This document shows, one piece after another, positions 12,101-27,100 of a DNA stretch of 64,000 nt (position 1 is the stretch's first letter; each line of letters begins with the position of its first letter). Both the position numbers and the translations under genes were made by a program. A model generated the notes under the pieces. That model saw only the letters and a program-made list of their open reading frames with translations. It had not been told where the DNA came from and did no database searches. Source of the stretch: Dipteris shenzhenensis. Its lineage: Eukaryota > Polypodiophyta > Polypodiopsida > Gleicheniales. The stretch lies in assembly GCA_047967505.1 (NCBI GenBank), contig CM106538.1; one strand, written 5' to 3'.

Positions 12101-15100
12101 GGGATTGGAGGGTGCTGCCATAGAGCCTATCTGACCAGACCAAGGGTCACCACCAAGATTTTCCTCCTCCGAACAAACACAAATGCCCCCGCTGTAAAGG
12201 AAGAAGAGGGAGAACCGAAAGGAAGGAGGCGAAGAGGGGGGTGGGACGAGGCAGAGAGGAGGACATGAGGCGAGGAGGGGCGGAGAAGGCGGGGAGGAGG
12301 AGGCAAAGAAGGGAGGCAGGAGAGAAGCGGGAAGAGGCGGGGGGCAGTCGGGGGAGGCGGGGGCGGAGATAGTAGCAGGGGGGGCGAGAGGAGTAGTGAC
12401 GGCGGAGGGGGTGGTAGAGGAGGAGGTGGGGGCAGCGAAGGTGGCGGAGGAGGCGTGGACGGTGGAAGGAGGTAGCAGAGGTGGAGGTGGCATGGACGGG
12501 GGAAGAAGCGGGATAAGGGCATACCCAAAGAATGCATCCACACTCTATGTGATCTATAAGGTGATTGAGTCACGAGAGCACTTTGCTTTCAAATCCTTGT
12601 GTACTACGAGATTTGAGGTTGTTACCATTGTCTTTTGAGAGATTTTTGCTGACCTTCATTCATGAGGTTGTATGACACAAAGATCATCTGCTCAGGGCAC
12701 ACATATGAGATCAGGGTGCTCAGCGAGATTCCACTCAAAGTGTGATCATTGAGTTTTTCCAGCCAGATAGCACGGACCAGCAAGCTCTAGTAAGATGGTG
12801 TAGCTGAGGCCCAGAGTGAGAGACACAACAGAGCCATTAGTGGGTCGGTGCAAAGATCAGGCTTGGGGATCTTCCCTCTATGTTCACTAGACCAGAGGTA
12901 CAACCTATTGGTGTGATAGTGGCACTTGTCCGAAGCAGCGCCATAGCTATGAGACCACAGTGGACCAGACACATTGATCGTCACCATTGCTCTATCATGG
13001 GTTTTGTGCCCCCGCAGCCTCGTGCATCATCGGGACTCCTCATAGGCTCGACGACTCCACCAACATCCAGAGGACCACCTTAGTGATGCCACACCCCAGT
13101 TTTCATTCTGTCCATGGGCTTAGACATATTTTGTACTAGTGTGTCTAGGTTTTATGTTGTACCAGTCTTGGGTGTAGATGCTCGCTTAGAGGCTCCACCC
13201 TTTCAGCTCATCGTATATGGTATTTTCAGTGTCATAGACCCTTCGGTCTTTCAAAGGCTTCTAATAAACTTCCCTTCTTTCAAGGTCCACTCATCTCATA
13301 TCTTGGCTTGTATATGGATGGACACAGCACATACCTTGATGGCCATCTAGCTGAATATGCAGGGATCTTTCAGGGCTGCTGTTGCTAGGAGGACTGTTTT
13401 CCTCAAATTTGTATGGGATACTTGTTTCGCAGTTTCAATCACTTCAGTAGCCGCTTTGGTTGATTAATTGTTTGGAACTCAAACCCATGTTGAATTGCAA
13501 AATACGGCTACAATAACACCGGATCCGCCTAGTATATTTGCATTGCCTCATGGTGAGGGAATTTTTTTGACTGGTCACAGTGTTACTTATAAATAGGCTG
13601 CTAAACCACCAACAGGGAGGAGAAGGATAGAGATGAAGCCACTTTTTACCTTTCTCTAGAAGTGGTAAGGTTTTCATCAAGCAGCAAAGCTTACAAATGG
13701 TGGATGAACTCGCATAATAGTGGTCTAGTCCCTGGTACTTGGTTGGGCATTGTGAAGATATTTCTAAAAGAGTTTCTTCTAGAGAATGAGCAAGAAAAGT
13801 CCTTGAAGATGCGGAAAATTTCTGAGTATGGGGAAGTCCCCATTTAATCAATACATTGCCAAGGCTATTATCACATTAGAAGACCTCACTACGTTCCAAT
13901 AGATTTGGGGATATATACATGAAGGGCCAGCTATGTTTTAAATGTTGCAGCAAGGAGCATATAGCCATAGATTGCCCTAATCAGCTTGAAGGGAATAATT
14001 ATTCACTCATACCTTGGCATGCTCTTGTCATATTAGTGCCCTTTTGTGATAGATATTTCATGGATTCTAAGTGTCTAATTGAAGGCAGGTGTTTCAAAAG
14101 ATACAGATCTACATGGGTGATAAACAAGAAAAGATGATATAGGTGCATGCTGGTAAGAGAGGTTATAAATGGGTCCTGAGGAATATCTGCAAGGGAAAAG
14201 TAGTGGATATTCCTCAAGTAAGAGGGATCATGACTGCATATCATTGAGACAGACAAATTACGAAAGCGTCCTCATGTGCTATGAAATTTTGTCTGAAATG
14301 TCTTGTTGCAATTCTACACTAGGTAATGGGTGCATGAAGCATATCATGGGATGCTAGAGGGCAGCCTAAAGGAGAATTGCCTTTGTAATTAACAATTCAC
14401 TTAATTTGTGGATGCAGGTGTGCTGGTACTGGTGTTTTGGATTTGTTTGACTCCCAGTTTAGCTTTCATTCAAATTTACCTTCTTCAGAAAGGAGTTCTT
14501 CCTTGTTCAAGTTTGCAAATGAGAACAATTCCCGGGAGGCTGGTTGTGCTGTTACAGTAACTGATGCAGGAGAAACAGCTGTGGTGGTTTCCATGGATCC
14601 TGCAGATGGTCTTTCAGATAATGGGAATGCTCTGCCTGTAGTGGCTTCTTCGCATCTATGTGGCAGTGAAATACAAGTTGAGCCTTCTGAGCTGGAAATG
14701 GACAGCAGTACAATAGAAGTTGAGCCTTCTGAGCTGAAAATGGATAGCAGTAGTTCGTTTCTCAGGTTTTCCTTGCTACAATCTTCTGAAGCAGTTTCTA
14801 ACAGGTCTGATTCTGGTATAAAGGTGGCTCAGAACACATCTACCTTCAAAGGCGATATTGATAAGGATATGAACCAGGAAAGAACGGATGAAAAGCTTGA
14901 AATATCTTGTTCTTCACATTTGTTCCTTACATCTTGTCCTGGTGTTTTGGCGGCGAGTAATAACACCTTGGTTTCAGATGTGGAATCTAGTCCTAGTCAT
15001 ACTATCCAACAAATTTCAGAAAAATTTCATGATGAGCCTGTTCCAAAGAGTGAACATGAGGTTGTAAATGCAGATGTACTGGATAGTTTTGACACCAAGC

Positions 15101-18100
15101 TTGAAATGGCCACCGATAAGGAAATTGGACGTGCTGTAGAGAAGGAAGAAGGTAGTGTGAATATCAGACAGGATGAATTTCAAGGTATTTGTGGCAAGAG
15201 GATTAAAGATGCCAAACGAAAGTTGAGATCAGAGGACAGGTATAAGTTACTGCTTTTGAAAATTTTTGATCACATTGGTCCTTAATTATATGTTCATAAA
15301 GTTGGTCTTAAAAGTTAAGGCTTGCTGTCTCTGTAGTTATGGCTATTTCACAGTTCACTGATCATGGCACATATGTATATGAAACACTTGCACATTCCCA
15401 TTGCTCATACATACATGTAAGCTAATGAAATATTACTGAAATGATAGATGTTTGTAAAATTCTTCTCTACCTATAAATGTGGTGTATCGTTTTTCTGGAA
15501 ATATGGTGTGACATGCATTGTATTACGAGTTGCTGATTCGTGATAGTTTCTGCATCTGTCCTGAATTTTACTGTCTCTAAAGCATTGATATATGTGCAAA
15601 TACGACACCCTATGATAAGAATGATGTAGACTTCTTTTGGAACCTCACAATTTAATTCAGATCTGAATAGAAAATCGAAACTAAAATTGTGCTGGTGGAT
15701 AGTCTCGGTTACTTGTCAGTAATGGCAGATAGTGGGCAAGCTCTTTTGGTAGGAAAGTGCTAGGGCTTGGGTGCTGTGCATGTATTTCTGAAGATATGGG
15801 CTTTTGTACACTCTGTTGCATGCAGGGAGTTTTTACCCATAAAAGTTTCACGGCATAATCTATCCAAAAGATCTCCGAGTAAAAATGTAGGTCCTCAAAC
15901 AGGAGAGGAGCTAACAGAGGAAGAGCTTGTACAGCCTATTGCTACAAATAGTATAGTGCAAGATGGTTTCACAGAGGTAAAGTTGGAAACAGTCATGCAT
16001 GAACCTTCCAAAACAAAGGGTGGACCTTTGGATGAGTTGACACAATTGGTGCAGGGTCCCTCTCTCAGAATCCAGAGGAACAAGAGTCTTCAATATGCAA
16101 CTGCAACTAAAGAAAATAAGCACATCAATGATGGGGTAAGGACCAGAAAAATCGTTCACCGAGGGAGTGACCTAGAGGGGAAAACTTCTGTAATAGTGGA
16201 TCAGGTACGGCGGCATTTAAAGGAGGCAACCGGTCCTGGTGCCTCGAAAAATCTAGGAGAAGTTAACGTGACAGATGCAAAATTTATTGCCGCATTCAAA
16301 GCTGCAGTTGTGAGCTCTCAAGTTGGGATGAGACAATATTTGGCTCCTAAGCAGAGGCCAACCATTCCTAGGAAGGGTGTAAGTAACAAAGATGGAGTCC
16401 GACAGAGTTTGGCACAAAAGCTCTATGGTGCCAGTGGAAAGCGGCGCCAAGCATGGGATAGAGACTGGGATATTGCCTTTTGGAAGGAGAGAGCATCAAA
16501 GGAAAAGAAGGCGAGGCATGAAGCAACAAAATTGGATATGGATGTGGCATTGGAAATGGCATTGATTGAGAAAGCAATAGGAGATTCAAAAGAAAGCAGC
16601 AAGGTAGAGGTTGATTCACTTTTGAGTAGAATATACCCTGCAGATGCTTCTCTTTTTCCGAGGCAGCCTGATATAAAGCCTCTTGCTGAACAGCTGAGTT
16701 TTAAAAGGAACCCTGTACAAGCAAAACAAACTGAAAATGCAGGTCATACAAAGCCCGAGAAAGGGGTCACACAACAATTGAAAGTTGCAAATACAGGGAA
16801 TATACCAGCCTTAAGAAAAAAGACAAAAGATTCAGATTCCATAAGTGAGAAATCAGATTCTAGAAGTCTTAGTACATGCAGACCTGCTGTCAATGGTGGT
16901 CAGGACTTGAAGGCTGACAAACGAAAATGGGCCCTTGAAGTACTTGCAAGAAAGACTGCGACTGGAGCAAAAGGTTCAGTTTTAAGAGGAGAGAAGTCGG
17001 CACAGGATGGGTTACCGTTGTTGGTGAGTATGTTGATCTTTGCCTAAAGTTCAAACATCCTCCAGAAAAATGAGAAGTCAGTAGCATGCTGGCTGTTCGA
17101 ATTAAACTGGCTTTCTTTTCTGTTTGACTTTCATTTCTATTTGTTTCAATTGCTCACAATTTTCTTAATTGATTTATATTCTCCCCTTTCTATTTAATGT
17201 CGGCCAACATTGTTTCAGGCAGAGTTACCTTTGCATATGAGGCCGGTACTTGAATATGACCGCCGCAGTAAAGTGCCAACCGCAACTAGGCAGGTACTCT
17301 GTTTTCAAAGTACCTTTTAGCTCTGCACGTCTAACTCTGGCTTTTGGGAGCTTTCTGGGATTGTGCAAAGCTGACTCCTTCTGTTGTAGGCCTTGTTAAA
17401 TTTCTCCATGCTGAGGGAAGCCACTTGCTTCAGGTACATCTCGATCGCTTTGTTGATTATTATCTGCGGAGAGCAAATCTAAAGAGTGTGGGAGAAAATC
17501 CAGAATGCAAAACTGCTATCTTAGCAGCAGTGTGCAAAGAAGCGGCTATTTATGATAGAGCCAACACAAAAGGTGTCTATGTGAACTTTTGTGTACAAGC
17601 TCTTTCTTTTTCCTCAAATGTGGAAAATGAGGTAGAGCTTACTGGGCAAGATACAGCAAAGGCATCAATCACAGAAGTTCCACAAGTGACACAAGATGAA
17701 GACATGGCTGTTATCAGAGCGTGGACAGCAGCTGGGCTCATTTCAGATTCGCCATCTGAAAGCGCATCTCATGAAGAGGGTTCTAACAGTTTATGTGCTG
17801 AAACAAGCCTATTTGATCGCGAAAATAATCCTTCTTCAAACATCTGCCGAGAATGTGAATGCGATCCAGAAATGGAAGCCAAGGAAAATGATCGTAGTAG
17901 TGCCAAGCAAAATTTCCAGTCTGTCACTCACTGTCATAGTGATGCTGCAGCAGCAGTACTGGCAACTGCTGCCAAAAATGCATCTTGTCAGCTTCTACCT
18001 TCCAATACTAGGTTGGCCTGTAATGAGCTTTATGGAGCAGAAAGGGAAGATGGTGTATCAGACGGGCTGACTGCAGTGGAGGCTTCTCAAGTGGTCAACG

Positions 18101-21100
18101 GAATCGACAATGAAAGGGACATGGGAGATAGTTTCATTCCTGAACAGAAAGAGAGTCCTTCCATTGGGAAAGGGAGGGAAGAACCTGGCGCAGAGCTGGG
18201 ACATTTGATTGGTGTTGAGAATAAAAATGCTTCAGAAATAACGTCCAAAACTGTGAGCAGCAGTGAGGTCCAGATTGAGGCAACAATGAGCAGTATTGCA
18301 GCTGTTCACATAGGAAAACAGACAGAATGTCATGAACCCATGATGCCATCCATAAGTAGTGAACCTCATTGCTCAACTGTTGACACAAATATTCAGGAAC
18401 CACCTTTCATATCTATAAGAGAGGCAGAGAAGGAAGCACTAGAGGAGGCACCACAGACAAGTGTAAACATGGAGGCAATTTGGAAGCAGGCAAGTCTCTG
18501 TAAAGAAGTAATTCATCCCATACTAAAACACTCACAAGTAGATTACAAATCACTAGCTACAGAAAGTGTGAACTCAAAGCGTGCATACACTGCATACAAG
18601 ACTGCAAGTCTGATTGTTTCAATATGCTTTGTTTCTAATCAGAAATTTATTGTCAGTTGGCCTCTGTTTTAGCCATGATGTTCGTTGATAGCTTCTACTT
18701 TTCTTGTTGGTGCCTTGTTTGTGTACTAACAGGCTGTGGGCCTCTATCTGAATGTGGAGTTTCTTGTTGCTGACTTCTGCTTTTGATTCTGCGTTTCTCT
18801 TATTGGCACCTCACAGTTCAGCTTAAAGTAATTTATATTTTCAAAATTTGCATAAAATCCCTAAAATTAAGAAGAAAGAAATCTTGTGGAGTTGTGCAGA
18901 AAAAAGCTTACAGTGGCCAACCCAATCAAGCACGGTTCAGCGGCATGTACTGCTAAGAAATTGCTAATTCGGGGGCCATCATCCCAGGACCTCAAAGGAT
19001 TTTGATCTGGACAGAGGCTCCTTGAGCTCATCATCCTCTCTCTCCAGATATGACACAGCAGAGCTCCAGAACAACTTTTTGGCTAAGAACAGAGAATCCA
19101 CTGGGAGACTGAACTTTGGACCTCAAATCATGCTATCTCACTGCCTATTGTCTCCCAAAGCTTTATTAGCACTTGTGACTGGATCTTGAGGGCCATGTGC
19201 TGCTCCTAAGCAGCCATTTCCTGCAGCCGAATCTTCTGCTCACATGGCAGCCAGCATGATCCTCATGTGGCAGCCCTGCTACTCCTGTCAAATCTGTCCC
19301 TGTGGCAGCCTTCTTTGCTGCCTATGTGGCCTCACAGATGTTGCTGGTACATGTGCCCTATGTCCTCCTTATTTAGGGGACTCACAAGTGGGAGGTGACC
19401 TATATTCCTGTCATAGTTGTCCCCGTTGCAGCCTTCCTTACTGCCTATGTGGCATCTCTCTGTCTCAACAGATTCTGCTGGTACACCTCCCCTATGTCTT
19501 CCTCATGTGGGGGCTCACACGTGGGGAGGTGATCTATACAATCCCAACAAGTTCTTATGCCGTTAGCTATGTTAGTCAGTATATGGCACTTCCAAAAGCC
19601 AGTCATTGACGGACAGTCAAAAGGATCCCCAGATACATCAAAAGTACCATGAATTTTGGGATCTTGTCTGGACAGTCCAAAACTCCACAGTTTGCAATGG
19701 TTTTACGACATTGATTAGGTAAGCAGCAAAGACACAAAGCCTACTATAGGCTACACTTTTCACTCAGCACTCACATTATTTTGTGGGTGAGCAAAAAGCA
19801 AAATACTAATGCTTTTTCTTTCACTAAGGCTGAGTATATGGCAGCAATGTCAGCAAATGCAGCAATATTTGAAGTGATTGTCTTCAAAGATTACTTGGTG
19901 ATCTTGGCATACTAGTTGATTCAAAGCATGCACCTAATGGATAGTGTGATTGGAAGCATTCAAGGCTTTTTGAAATGCTTCGACGAATCATCTCTAACTC
20001 ACTTGGATGTTGCCGCCATTGTGTGCGACTCCTCTGCCTGGCCTTAGTTCTGCTTTTGGGTCTTGCCTCTCTCACAATTCTCTCGGAAAATTGTGAGATC
20101 TAAGGAATCTCTCTGAGTCTTATTCAAGACAAGATATAGCTTTTTACATAGAGACCCATCAGAGCCCCCAGAGTGCCCGCGCCCTTTGCCTGTAATTAGT
20201 GGATACACATGGGAGTCAGTATACCGGCATGAGACTCGAGGATAGGTGGAGTGCATGGATTGGGAGGAGTAGCAACACTATACTGATCATCTCTCACTGG
20301 GTTGATCTCCGTTGGGAGGCATGACATATTTTTTGAAGCCCCTCTCGACAGGACCTCTTCATTTCAGTATGCTACTTCCTCCCCTAGACCTCACACTTTG
20401 CTGGAGATGTACGCAGGGAGGGTAGACTTCACTATACACAGCCCTACACCATAACATCATGGGTTTCTCAAGCCGCAAGGAAGAGCTCCTTGTACTTATC
20501 TAGAGAAGTGGTCACTTGGTGGTGCACAAACCACTACAATACAGATATGGACATAGCTAGGCATGATTGGGACGAGTTTCTCAAAGACATCCGGACTCAA
20601 TTTGATATCTAATTAAACATTGACGATAGCAGCAAGTTGGATCTGCTGTCCTTCCTTCACAAGGCTGCACCATGCCACCCAAATGTTCTAGGTTATAATA
20701 CTGGCAAATGGTCTCCCAAATTTTATCCTTACAACAACTCGAGGGTCACTACTTAGGAAGGAGGACCAATGTAAGCCCCCAAGAAAACCATCCGAGCTGC
20801 CCCATGCATCCTTTGTGAAAACACTAAAAAGATGCAATGTACTAGGCCATGGCAAGCAATACCAAGTTGACCATCAATGCTCTGCTTATGAGGGAGAGTA
20901 AGACAGAGCTTCAATCCAAAAGCTTACATAGAGAATTCTCTCTAGGATTGGAGCCACCTATTGCTTAGCAAATCTGTCAACAACTACAACCTGGTATCCA
21001 AGATAGCTTATGGTATGACCTCTAGGGATCCATTGAAAGTCAAAAGTCTCACTGCAAGGGAGAGATCCCTTGTATAAAAAGAGAAGCCCATTGATTTGTG

Positions 21101-24100
21101 TTGGGACTTCAACGCAAGAATGGATCTGTGTCAGGTATCACTTATGGGATTTTGCGATGACTTTTTTTAATTGCAAGATGTTGGTCTAGATGAGGCAGGG
21201 ATATCTCGAGTATCCATAGACAAGCGAGCCCCAGTCACATCTTATGGGCACGCTTTCTTGGACATGGGAAGGATACATGATTTTGTCATTTATAATGGTT
21301 TGGGTGGATGACCCTTCTCGGATAGATTCGCTTGCTTTCCACACGGGGGGGGCTCCAATGTAGTTGATTACCTCATGGGATCCCTTGTCTTCGCCTTGCA
21401 TTTTACTGATGTCTCTCTCTCGCCGGCACCATCAAGAGCTGATTACGCCCATTTCCTCGTTAGTATATCCATCCCCTACCACACGATGCACACCACGATA
21501 CCGTCCACACACACTACATATCATGACATCCACTTTGATCATAGCCTCTCCCTTGAGTATTTTGCATGCCTTTCTACTCTACTCACAGATCTCAAGGACA
21601 TCCAGCTCCAAGAAGGTCGAGATGTTCTGATCACCCGCTCTATGAGGCTGCCCTACATACCTTCATACAGCACTCGCCCACCACCTCTCAGCTCGGTACC
21701 GTGCAACAACTAGTACAATGATGAGTGTAAAGCTGTATGTCGTTAACTCAGATTTGAGGCTAAGCAGCACCTTTTGAGAGGCAAAGATGATACACAATTA
21801 TCACCGCCTAGTCCATTGGTAGAAGCAAGCTTTGGTTGCCAAAACAAGCAAGAGTTAATGTTTAGTCACAACTGTAAGGACTTTTGGCATAAGTTTCCCA
21901 CGTGGCGATCCCCCTCTCCTCTCATGGATACCACACTATGGCATTCTTATGTATGCACATTGTATGACATTCCTCACAAGCCATCACTTGAGCTCTCATA
22001 GTTACCCTGTCCCACCTCTTGCACACTTTTCACCACCGATGGCATTTAACACACAGCGTGAGATCATGTCGGTAGTCATGGCACTCTATGAGAGGGTCTC
22101 AAGTAGGGTTCGGATGGGTACAGGGTGGATAGAGATCATTAGCACTATCAGTGTCAAACAGGTTTGTCCGTTATCACCAACCTTGTTTGGCCTATACATT
22201 GATGAGCTTTTGAGACCGTGATCGGGACACTAAGGGGGCAGGTTGGTGTGTCACTGGTTCCTTGATCCAGATCTTCCTCCATGCAAATGATGTGGTCTTA
22301 CTCTCATCTTTAGCGGAGGGCCTCCAATGACACTCGGTGCATTCCATATCTTCTGCAAGACACATGATTTGAAGGTCAACCTTGGTAAAACCAAGGTCAT
22401 GATCTTCAGCACACCCTAGGCAGCCATGCATAGAAAGCAGTTCACGCTGGATGGTTTACCAGTGGAGATCGTCGCATCCTACACATACTTGGGGATTCCT
22501 TTCTCTTGCCTGATTTTCATGATGCAACTAGTGATCCAGGTTCGATTGAGTAGATTGGGCTGAGCGGAGAGCCTCCAATTTTTCTTACTGTCACAGGTGA
22601 TCCACAGTAGGCCATTGGTTCCACATCAAATTATTCTAGCTGAGTTTGAGGCACCTCCACTGCAGCTTGATGCAGCCTTTCTAATAACCATCTACCTCTA
22701 CCGAGTCAGGAATTATGGTTTCTTGACCTCAGCTGGTGCAGCTTACCATGGCTGACCCTCTCTTTATCGATGACTTTAGTAGCTGAGGGCGATCAGAGGT
22801 GTTGTTTGAGAGTCTGGGGCTCCATATGGGCAGGTTACTTCCCTGTTAGTATAGCTTGAGGCCCCTTTTGTTCCACTCACTTACCACGAGGCTAACCAGG
22901 TTATCTGGGAGGATCTCTTACAGCTATACATATTCTGGACTTGGTTTGCCGCTAGCGAGCCTCCTATGAAGCTCAGCTTGTACATGGATCACTTATGGAT
23001 CGATATTAGAGGAGTGATTCATTGACCTGCCAGGTATACATGGATCAACTGTTCCGCCGTGCTTCTGGTGCTGTCTAGGCTGCTGTTCACCTCAGATCTG
23101 CTCCATATTGCTTTAGACTGCTGCACAATCTGCTTCAAACTTTTCTCGGAGCTGTGGTTCAGTCCCAGACTTTGCACTTGACTGCCCCATGGCAGCCGTG
23201 ATCTTTGTGACCTAGTCACCTCCTTTTTGTCCATCAAATCTGCTCCAACCACCTTCCAAGTGCCACGTAGAGTTACAACCTCCTAAGACAACCGGGCAGC
23301 TCCCTTGTGCTGCACGCATGGCAAACCATGTGCTGCCCATATGGCAACCTTTCATTCTTCGTTAGATCTGCCCAAATGGTAGGCTCAATCACTGTTGATT
23401 CAGGAGCACACATCAACATATATCTGACACCAGTGTCTTCTCCTCCCAAGGAGAGGCCTCGAGATGTGGTCCCCTGTAGCAACTACGAGCTGATGGGTTT
23501 GCATCTTAGCTTCTAGGCACTCACCCTTGAGGTTTTCGACCAGGGTGAGCTTATTCTAGGGTAGGTAGTGTGGATCACTTTGCGGATGGGTGACTCCAGG
23601 ATCGGGGTCCTAAACGTGTACGACCTAGCTTGCAAACAACATCGTCCTTCGTTGTGGAGGCAACATACCGAGAGCCTCCTAGATGTCAACTTTTGGATTG
23701 TTGAAGTCACGTTCGAGGAGGACAAGCAAGGCGGAGCCGCCTTCACAACGATGCCACGTTCGAGAGGGGAAGGTGGGAGCAGTCCATCCTCGCCGATGAG
23801 TAGTTTTGACACATTTAGGGAGGTGGAGTTCCTAGACTTGCCGGCAGTCTTTGCGTTTTCTTTAGCTAGCAGTGGCATGATGGTTTGCTAGAGCAACTAG
23901 ACAGGCTCTACATTGGGGATTGGGCGAATCAGAGAGGAGCTGTCAGGAGAGAGAGGACAGAGATGGAAGAGAGCGAGAGCAGGCAAGGACGATGATGTAA
24001 GATGATTCCCCGGTCGTGCTTCACTTAGAGCAGCCCTTGGAGGACTCCCATAGAAGGGGGGTTTGCTTCAAGAGGAGGTTGTTCAATAGGCCGTGGCAAA

Positions 24101-27100
24101 GATTTGGCAGCAACCACAGAGCCCCCCTGTGGAAGGGTGGGCGACCTGGGTGGCAAACGTGATTCCGAGAAGCATGAGGAGCTCTAAACCTAGGCTCTTC
24201 ATCGTTGTCACACTCTCCGAGAGAGGAGAGAGCACTGAGACAGAATTTGGTCTCAATAGAGCAACTTAGAGAGTCATCGTTGCTTTGAGACCAATATGAG
24301 AGTGAGAGTGCGCTGCTCCAACTTCAGGCTGCGGAGATTGTTCAAGCGGATTTCTCTTATCATTCCTCTAGGATATGGTTGGTTCATGTAACCTGACGTC
24401 TCTATTCTCGCTTCTATTTACTGATCACGGGAGTAGCACCATGTCTATCCACCCAGCCAATTCTACCAAGGCTACCCAGCTTGGGAGAGAGAGAGAGCTG
24501 TATCAATATCACGTAAAAATCACGATTCTTCATTCTCTATCAAGCCTTGACAGACCCCAATTCCCTAGATAGATCTAGATGCCACATGTCATCCATATAG
24601 GGCCTTTCTAATGCAACATTTCACCCCTCTCTTGGGATGCATTTAATTCCTTGCCCCTAGGCACATTCTTTGCACTAGGCCCCTGGTCTCAGATCTATCT
24701 AGTCTGGTGCTATCAGCCCTCACCTAGGACCTTGACATTAATCCCTCACGATCATTTACATAAAGTGCAAACACATATATTACAAAGATAGATCCTATAA
24801 GGGAAATGTCGACTGATTCTTCCAAGGTCATGCTACCTCGGCTAGAGCGTAACATTCCTTCCCTCTTCAGACATCAGCGTCCTCGATGATAAAGTCTGGG
24901 AACACTCTCCGCAACTGATATACGGATTCCCAGGTAGCTTCGGATAGAGGCTGACCATGCCATGCAACCAACACCGTGGGTATCTTCCGATTTCGTATTT
25001 GCATTGTTCCTCGGTCCAGGATTCTTGTTGGTTTGCGCCTTGCAATATCCTCTATCTCCTGAAACAAAACCACACCTTCGATTAGTGAGTCACCAGTATG
25101 TAAAAATTTCTTTAAACGTGAAACATGAAAAACCGGGTGCACCTTACACCCCTGTGGCAATTCTAATTTATAGGCTACACTGCCTATTCTCTTTAGAATT
25201 AACCACGGCCCACAGTATCGAGGTGATAACTTAGCACACTCTCCTGAAGTCAACGACTTCGAGTGCGAAGGAATTCTGAGAAAAACTTTTTCTCCTTCTT
25301 CAAATACTCTTATAGACCGATTTTCATCCGCATACACCTTGGCTCTATCCATAGCCTGGCGGATATTAGCTCTCGCAAGTGCTAGCATCTCCCGCATCTG
25401 AACTACAAAGTTCGCGGCACTAGGCACTTTCTGAGGTACTCCAACTATAGTCGGATTGGCTGGTCTATAACCATAGTTCAGCTCAAACGGACTGAACCCT
25501 GTAGATGAATGTTTCCTATCATTGTAGGCAAACTCCAACAATGGCAACCACTTGTCCCATGTATGTTGCCTCAATGACACATATGCTCTCAGCATATCCT
25601 CTAAAGTCTGGTTGACTCTCTCCGTCTGACCATCCGTCTCAGGATGATCCCCACTACTCATTCCCAACTCAGTCCTTAGTGTCTCAAATACCGCAGTCCA
25701 AAAGTGACCGGTAAACCTGACATCTCTGTCTGACACTATGGATCTGGGCAATCCATGCAGACGAAATATATGTCTAATAAACAACTCCGCTACTTGCGGG
25801 GCACTAATAGACTCTCTAGTCGGAATGAAGTGAGCCATCTTGGTTAGACGATCAACCACCACAAGGATAGAATTATATCCTCCTTGTGTTGCAGGTAACC
25901 CTACAATAAAGTCCATGGAAATGCTCTCCCACTTACTTAGTGGTATTTCCAAGGGCTGCAAAAGTCCGGGTGGCTTCACCCGCTCGGCCTTACTTACCTG
26001 ACACGAGAAACACCGTGTCACATATTCATGAATATGTTTTTTCATCTTTGGCCAAAAGAAATCTCGCTTCACGAGATCATATGTCTTCTCGACTCCTGGA
26101 TGTCCCGCACACGGGCTATCATGGCATTGTCGAATGACTCTCTGCTTGAGATCATTCTGACCAGGTACTACAACCTTGCCATTTCTAACTAGCATACCAT
26201 CCCTTATGGTATATCTTGCATAAGTTTGGCCTTTTCTGGATGCCAGGTCATCCTTTTCACTTTCCCCGGGTTTTAACACATGAGCTTTAGGCCACAAGCT
26301 CTGGACAAACTCGTCCACCTTTTGAGTTTCTCTGATCTCGGTCATTAGAGCACTCTCTAATACCGTGAAACTCAGGTTGTGCATAATGCGAGACAACGCA
26401 TCAGCTACCTTATTGTCTTTTCCTCTTCGGTACCGAATCGTTAAATTAAACTCCTGCATGAGCTCTGCCCACCTAGCTTGGCGGCCCCTCAAGTCAGGCT
26501 GTTTACAAAAATGTTTCAGAGTATCATGATCTACATCCACATAAAACTCTGAACCATACAAATAATGCCTCCATGTTTTCAAAGCATGGATAACAGCATA
26601 CAACTCTAATTCATGAGTTGGCCAATTCCTTTGAGAGGGAGAAAGCTTCTTGCTTTCAAAGGCTACTGGCCTTCCCTCTTGAAGGAGGACTGCTCCTACC
26701 GCAATGCCACTTGCATCGGTTTCTAGGAACAACGGTTTCTGGGGATCAACTATTTTTAACACCGGTCCTGAGACCACAGCTTGTTTTATGGTGTTAAAAC
26801 TTTCTTGTTGATTCTGTCCCCAAATAAAAGGTACTTTATCTGAGGTCAGATCAGTCAATGGCGATACTATTCCGGAATATCCTTTGATATGCCTTCTATA
26901 AAACTGGACAAATCCCAAGAATGATCGCAACGCGGTCAGACTCTGAGGGATTGGCCAAGTCAGTATCGCAGCCACTTTCTTCGGATCCATTTCTACCCCC
27001 TGTGGAGTAATTATGAATCCTAAGTACTCAAGCCTAACCATACACAGTATAGTTTTCTTTTTATTCACGTAAAGACTGGCTTTCCTCAAAGTACTGAACA

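Larger units (their letters stand above)
9742..14417 (+). other. 4.7-kb intron loaded with transposon pieces
   Basis: GT donor at 9742, AG acceptor GATGCAG at 14411-14417. It interrupts the codon before the last zinc-binding cysteine of the PHD finger. Holds a copia-like LTR with PBS (about 10315-10709), an antisense L1 ORF1 fragment (11290-12541) and a gypsy gag remnant (13640-14000). 9742-10310, 10750-11290 and 12550-13640 show no clear coding signal. Confidence 0.85.

Noticed and set aside
11732-12573. Long proline-rich open frames on the minus strand (269 and 148 codons).
   Set aside because: They come from a purine-rich low-complexity stretch with overlapping frames. Only the DUF4283-like part further on has protein sense, as a LINE ORF1 remnant.
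17344-17433. Upstream part of the open frame before exon 7, with an AG at 17389.
   Set aside because: Splicing at 17389 would put the conserved helix out of frame; the AG at 17433 keeps frame and family sequence.
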